Of a stretch of 64,000 nucleotides of DNA, positions 44,349-52,300 are shown in pieces (position 1 is the stretch's first letter; the number at the start of each line of letters is the position of its first letter). The notes under the pieces were generated by a model. It did no database searches. It was not told where the DNA came from and worked only from the letters and a program-made list of their open reading frames with translations. The position numbers and the translations under genes are program-made. The stretch is taken from assembly GCF_001039355.2 (NCBI RefSeq), contig NW_019774792.1, positions 270,028 through 334,027 of the forward strand. The letters run 5' to 3'. The DNA comes from Lingula anatina. Its lineage: Eukaryota; Brachiopoda; Lingulata; Lingulida; Lingulidae.

Positions 44349-47300
44349 ACCATCACAATCCTTCAGGTTAGTATTAAGTGTAAATCCATTATTACAAGCA
44401 CAATTAAAGGTGCCAGGAACATTGATACAGATTTGAGCACAATCATCACTTGGTCCACCACATTCATCAATATCTGAAATATAAAAAGACACGAAATGAA
44501 CTAAGGTAAGCTTACAATAAACAGAGGGATCAAACAATGTTAATATGTTTACATAACATAGACTTTTATTTCTACCTGGCATGTTAAGACACAATTTTAT
44601 TTCCATGACAGTATGCTATTATCATTATTCATATAAAATAATGAAGTCCAAAGTTCAACCCTGTAGAATTTGTTTCAATGTACACAAGGCAGACATTTTC
44701 AGTAGTTCATACAAATTGGGAACAATTCTTGCATTACATATCAATGGCCAATGACTTTTAAAATCACTTTACAAAAACCAAAGCTGCAAAACTAGCATTT
44801 GTTTATATTGGTAGTTGTCTTTATGATATAGCAATAATCCCACATTATCTTTCTCTTCAGTAGGCCATTTCTTTATTCTACATTATTTCATATCTTTAAT
44901 TCCCAAGGAAAAAAGAAAAATATAAGCATTTGTAACACTGTTTTCTTTTTAATACATAATTGGCATTAACATAAATTTTATAGAAAAAAGGTCCTACAGA
45001 AGGGAAATGGCTGTGAAACAGAGGGTTATAATTATTAATATTATACCCATAGACATAATAAGAAGTGTACTCTACCTGTGCAGTTAAATCCATCTCCTTT
45101 GTATCCTTCCCTACACTGACAGCCCTGTTTACCATTGAAGAGACCACAGTCAGCATTTTTGTCACAGGCAACAGGCGTGGAAACAATGTTCTCATCCCCT
45201 TGGCATTCGTACTTGATACTGCAGTCATCATTAATCCAGCTCTCACCAGCCTAAATGATCAGGTTTGTTGTTAACTTGGTTTATTTTTCCATATTTAAGT
45301 TTGTATTTTGAATCTTATAATTATCTTGTTTTGAGGAGTTTGTTTATTTACTTTTACATAATGAGGTTGTTGCTTTGCCGAGATGATAAAAAAGCCCTCA
45401 CACTATTATTCTGCCATCATGCTACTAGTACATGTAAACCCAATAACAAATGGTGTTCTAATGGATGGCAAAGAATAACTGTGATGCCAAGCCCTTAAAC
45501 AGATTGAGAAATCAAGCTGTTTCAAACAGCTCTAAACTTGATGTACCCAAAATCTTTTATATGATAATAAATCAGGTACTGTGACAGCAAATAAGAAAAT
45601 GCACTGTTAGCTTATACCATAAGCGTTATTATCTTACTTGTGTTTCATTTTTTTTTTAAGCAAATCACTTACCTGTCTATAGTTCCCCATGTCATCTAAA
45701 CAGCCACAATCTTTGACCAGTACACACTTGTTGCTACTCCAAAGATATCCATCATTACAGAAGCAGCCCTCAGTAGTGTTGGGATTGCAGTTGGAAGGAG
45801 GATTCCTATTTACACAGGTTGCTGGGCAACCAGGCCCCACAGCTTCATAGTGCTCATTCTCACCACAAGGGAGTTCTGTGAATCAAAGGCAAATTTTGAA
45901 AAGAATTGCCATTATATTTGCTTATTTTTTTATTCATTCATTGTCTATTATTTAGGCCTTTTTACATCAAGCAGTGTACTTAAGTGATGCAGTCTGTATG
46001 GATTCACTTAATTAAGTCTTTCCTATTTATAAAACCTTTTTAAAAAATTCTTTTCTTTCTTACCACAGTTCAACACAGTGCGCCATTCAGGTGACTGGTA
46101 GGGAAGTATCTGGGAACACATATCTGCAACTGTGCTGAGAATAACACAGGCAGTTGTCTTGGCTAAATCTGGACTTAGATTCAATACTGCACATACATCC
46201 ATACGGCATGGTTCGAAGAAATTATTCAGACGCCCTGTGCTGATGCAATCACCAAACACACCATTGACATCATTGATAGCACCACAGTAGTCTAGGCTTT
46301 CAACCAGCGCCATTTCTTCTGACGTGCATATGGCCCCATCATTTACGTCACCATCCACACATCTGAAAATTTAAAATACTTGTCACCACAAAAGTTTGAG
46401 AGCTAGATAAAAAGTGCAGTAGGCCAGAGTTTAAATTTCACTCTTCTCTTATACTTAATTATACTAATGACAAGCTGAATTTTGTAAATATATCAACAAC
46501 TGTCCTGATGTAGCAATTTTTTTCATAAAGAAAAAAAAAAACAACTTCAGTCATTTTGAAACAAAGCTGAAATATCTACACATTCATACTCACCCTGGAA
46601 TATCTTGCACTTTAAAACTGTTTCCCACAATGACATCCCTGACATTTGGAGGGTAACCACTGACGTCAAATCCATTGCTTGTCACATAGTCGTTCGATGG
46701 ATCAGCGTTACAATCTCCACAGATTCCTTTCAGATGGCCACTGTAATCACGTGACACTTCAACTCGGACTGCATCTCCTCCACTCACAGCCACCATGAAC
46801 ATTTCTGTCTTCAGCTGAATGGTCTTTCCTGGAGTGATGTCAATGTAACCTGGACTGCCATTGAGGAGGTATGGGAGAGAATTGATGATCACTCCATCCA
46901 CCTGGAAAAAAATTTTCTTAACAAATTTTTCATGAAAAGTCTTAATGAAGAATCCATCCACCAGTGGAATTTTTTTTTTTTTAATTTCATGAGCCTAAAT
47001 TACCACAAAATGAACAACTTCACATTTTAAAGATGAAAACTGTCACTTACCTGAACCTTGTCCCCTATGATTATGACATGACCATATACGTGAATCTCCA
47101 CACTGTGGACCCAGGACACACCTGTGATATTATGGCGATGCTCATTTTGAACAAAGATATCAAAGTCTTTCAACCCGGCATTGGTGTTCTTTGTCAACCT
47201 GTACTTGCAAGTACCTTGGAAGTGAATCCAAGACCCATCATACGAGTAAAAATGAGGATCTCCCGCTACAAAGCAAGTGCAGGGTGTCTCATCTGTAATA

Positions 47301-49258
47301 GATAAAAAAAATTAAGACTAAGTTTATATCCTTCAACCAGAAGATAACCTGCAATAGATAAGTATCCCGTCCACGTAGAAAGAAGACAACTGCAAATGAA
47401 TAATAATATATACTTACGTATCTCACAATTTCTTCCACTAAATCCATGAAGACAATCACACTGGTAATCAGCAACCATGTCTATGCAGGATCCACCATTC
47501 AAACATGGAGAGTTCACACAGTCGTCAATATCTAGGAAAAGAAACAATGTAGAACCAAAATGACACTAAAATTCAATAAAATGGAATTCACAAAATGGAA
47601 TATATCAAAAATTATTGTGAATGTGGGCAAACTGGCACAGTACCAGTAGTTAACAAACTTCCAATGGCAAAAAAAAATCAACCTCCATAAAACACTTGAT
47701 GGAATGGTGACAGCATGATCTAAATTAAAGAATGTATCTTAATCTTTTTAATTTAAAGTTAATAAAATATATGCAGCACTTGGTACATATTTATTGAATT
47801 TTTTATTCTTTTTACATCCATTCATTATACAGAAAAACTGATAAACCCTCAATGATAAGTTAAAAGCTTTAAGGTGATTTCTACCACATTTATCCTTCCA
47901 CAACCAAAAAGTATTCATAGCAATTAATATGAAAAATTACTATAATGATTATTATTACTATTATCATTATCATCATTTCATTAGTTTGTATGGCTTAATA
48001 ACAATAGAAAATAAGCAAACAAACTCACTTGTTTCACAAATTTCCCCAGTGAAACCATTGGCACATAAACAAGTAAAATCATTGACTTCATCAATGCACT
48101 TGCCATCATTTAGGCAAGGTTCATTTTCACAATCATCAATGTCTGAAACAGAAAAAAATATCATTGTAACACAGAAATTTGAAAAAACTGAATGATAATA
48201 GTTAAAGTAAATATGATTTTTTTTTCAAGACTGTACATAAAAATTTTATTTGACTGTCTTAAATTTTTATCAAAGGTATGCTTCCAATAATATTGTTAAT
48301 ATATAGTTTCCTAATATAGTCTCAATCTATAAATCATGAGAAATCATTTCTAGAAAAAGATGTGCACAGAATACAATAATAACCATTCAAAACTTCATCA
48401 TTTCAAACATTAGACATTTTGCAAAATATATGTAAAAATTATGAATAGCATTATCAATTAAAAATAATTGTACAAAATCATTTTATTTCTTATAGATATT
48501 TAAAAAACATAAATGTTCATTAAAAATTTCTTAACAAATTTGATTAACACAAAAAAGGAACAGAACCACTCTTAAGGAAAGAAATAAAATAATATTTTGC
48601 CCAGTAATCCTGATAAACAGTCCAAAACCATATCTAAATACATGTATATTGTAAAACAATTCATGACTTACTTGTTTCACATACTCCTCCTGTGAATCCA
48701 AGGTGACAACTACAGGTACCAGTTTCCTTCAGACAGACACCATTATTTTGGCATACAACATCTTGGCAAAGATCAGGACCTGAAAGAAAATCACTCATGT
48801 GAAAGCTGCAGAATAAGCAAAAGGTTCAACAGAACATGAGAAAACAATGCATAACTTAAAATTCATTTTAAAAAACATTATCTTAGGAATCAACAAACAA
48901 ACTAGTCTTACAAATTATTCAAAGAACACTTCATTCCATTATTTTTACTTAAAATGGCCAAAGCCAAATTTATTCACAAAAGTAGAATACACTCCTCATG
49001 AATAAAAAACTAATCTTAGTCAAATTTTTTATCGTATTCTTAATCAACTTACCTAAATATGTACAAGTGTTATCTGTGGTCATAACATAATCTATATCAC
49101 AGTAACATTTCCGTATACCAAAGTTCACCTGACATGTTGAATGTTCAGGACATACCACAGTCATTGGGTAGATATTGTTCTGGTAACACGTATAACTCTC
49201 CATTGTTGCACAATCCACAGTCCATTGTTGAAGGAACTAAAGCATAAAACAAATGAAA

Positions 49259-49319
<61 letters not shown>

Positions 49320-52300
49320 TGATTTTTTAACTAGATCAAGATTTAAAGAGGGGCTAATGTCCCCAATTTAGGCGTTGTCCACCAGCTGGATCAAAATCAA
49401 CTAATCAAAAGCTTGAAAGAATAGTTTTATTGGAACCTTTCACTGTTATGGTCATAGCCAAAATTCTAGAAAAGCTCCAGTCAAGGTAACTATAAGCAAT
49501 AAAAAAACTTTTTTTCATAAATTTATTTTTGAGGTTGAAATATTTAAATGCTATCCTCACAAACCTTTCTGTAAGTTCCATCATATGGTCCTCCTCTGTT
49601 TTCAACACAATTAAAGTCACACATGCTCCCATGATCACATGTCAGCTGATGGTTGATGTCCACTTCTATTAACAAACCCACACCACAAGTACACCCCTCT
49701 GTGGGAGGTTTGGTGCAAACCTCGCCCGAAAGTTGAGAAGCACATGTTTCTGGGCACCCTGGGAGACTTGAGGAATAGGTCATCCCCCTGCAGTCCAATG
49801 CTGAAAATATGGTAATTCAAGTGTTGAACTTTTTTTTTTTTTTCAAATTCTGATCAATTTTTGAGTCCTCTAGTATCTACTGCCCTTAAACATTTGCACA
49901 TTTTAAAATAGCCAAAATATTCTTGGTTGAAACAAGGAGTTATAACTCCTTGGTTGAAATATGATAAAATACTCATGTTTACAGCTAATGCACTTTTTAA
50001 AAATAAATGGTAATTTAACTATATTTAAAATATTTCAGTGAGAGTATAATATCAATATTAACCAGAAAATTAACTAAACACGCATTTATGAACTAAAAAA
50101 TCAACATAAGGAGGCACAGTCAAATAGCAGCAAATGCAACATTGAGATATAATACTCAGTCAATAATGTGGTTTTGCTAGGTAAATTTAGACACACTTCA
50201 ATCACATTTTGTATATATTTAATATCATGAACTTTACATAAACTTTATAAGATCCGTACATAATGCAAAAGTTACAGATAAGCCTGACATCAAAACATAT
50301 GCCTACAATACCAAAGAAAAACACAGCACTTGGCATATGCCTTAAACTACTTACGACACAGTGCAGAACTTCTCCACTCGATGTCAACAGGCTCGCCAGC
50401 ATATTTACAACCCTCCACCAAAGCCTCCAAGACTATGCAAGCAGCATGCTGAGCCCCATTGGGATCCTGAGCTAATCTCCTCAACACATCAGCTTCACAA
50501 GACTGGTAGTATTCGGCAAAGGCAATCCCGCTGTTCTGTCTACAGCTGTCAAAAAAGGAGCCTGGTTTGTTGATGAGGCCGCAGTAGCTGTCCTGTGCAG
50601 CAGCTGTTTTTTCAGCATCTGAATAAACTCCAGGTGGGTCAGGTACTGGTTGTCCACTGAAATGTAAATAAAAAATTATACATGTCATATTTCACCACAT
50701 ATGTAATACACTGCATATGTATAGCAGAGATTCTGAACTAAAAGTGATGAATGTCTCAGTATAGTCTTTCACCTCTAGGCTATGAAATAAATTTGCTAAG
50801 CATCTGGTTTACATTAAAAATGACAATAATTGTAAAAGCCCAACTCAAACATGTGAGAAACACTACATGTTTAACTCCCAAGTATCTTATTATGAAGTTA
50901 TATGCATGCACAGTGCCTACTAAACAAACCAAAACACTTCACTTCTTATCATCAAAAGCAACAATTTACTCCTTAATCTTTATTAGTATTAAATTAGTAA
51001 AACACTTCTTTTTCACCTGGGATCAGACACACTCCATCCATCACAAAGAGTAGCATCTCGGAGGGCTTCATCCACAATACCAGATATATCAGTTGAATCT
51101 GGAAGCACATAGTCGTCAGCCACACCATTGCAGTTTCCACATACACCACACAATATTCCGCTCCCACTATAGCTGGCAGCTGGAATATCTATGCTAGTAA
51201 GTTCGGGATCAAATGAGACTGATATACCAGAGTCGGTGGAAACACGAAGACGCAAGTTCGGTTGAAGTTCAACTTTGATAGTCTTTCCAATACCAGCATT
51301 CAACACAACTGGCCATCCTTTGTAGGCTATATTGTCCACCTGTGAAAAAAAATAAAGGACAGTGATATTCATTTCCTCCAAAGCTTTTCCCTTCCCAATT
51401 CAGACCTGAAAGATGATAAAACTTCTTCAATAAAAGTTTATCTGATATCATTATCTTTTCTCAGCCTTCTCAGTGCAAGGTGATAGGCATGACATCTCAC
51501 AACTTCATGCATGCAGAATACAAGGCCACAGTACAAAACACTACACCATTTAGTGCCATGGAGCGTGAACGAGGCCATGCAACTGAATGGTAAATGTCAG
51601 CATAGCAAAAATAAATTTCTAAATAAAATCAAATCCCAGAGCAGGGATGGGGCAAGCAATGATTCACTAGTAGAAAAAAATTTGTAAGTAGAACCTCCCC
51701 CCCCCCCACCCCCAGAAACATTTGTTTTGGCCAGAAAATTATTTTCAGATTACCTTTAGATCTTAAAAAATAAAAGAGTTCATTTACCATTTTAAGTGAC
51801 AGGCACATTGATGAATAGGGCAGTGCAAACAAAAACGTCACTGCTTTTCTCATGAATATTAATGAGTTGTGGCAGTGATTGAAAGCCTGACAGTCATCTT
51901 ATGAATCAGTGACAATTGTTTTAGGATTTCTCTTCAGTTTGTTAATCAACATACTTTCATCTTCACCAGTTTAATTACTTCATGGCAAGCCAGTGTCAGG
52001 GATTGTTTCCCTTGTAATAACTACAGTAGTTGTTTATTTTTGTTTTGTCATCTTCTCTATCGTTTTGCATTCAACCAATTTTTTGGGGTAACTATTCTAC
52101 TGTGTAAATGGTGTATGTTTTAGCAGTGGTAGATACATTGTATCAATTTGTATTTCTCGTATTCTTTCACATTGTCTTCTTCAAATATACTGCTCATGTG
52201 TTTTCATACCCAGCTCCTTTAATTATCGTGTCACCAGTCTTAAGTTACTAAGACAATATTCAGGGAGTGAAAATCACGTTGGCAACGTACTATTTTTTAA

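Noticed and set aside
44151-44606. Long minus ORF with a Cys-Val repeat
   Set aside because: Read-through of the EGF exon at 44,351-44,473 across its donor into the CA microsatellite; the downstream part is intron.
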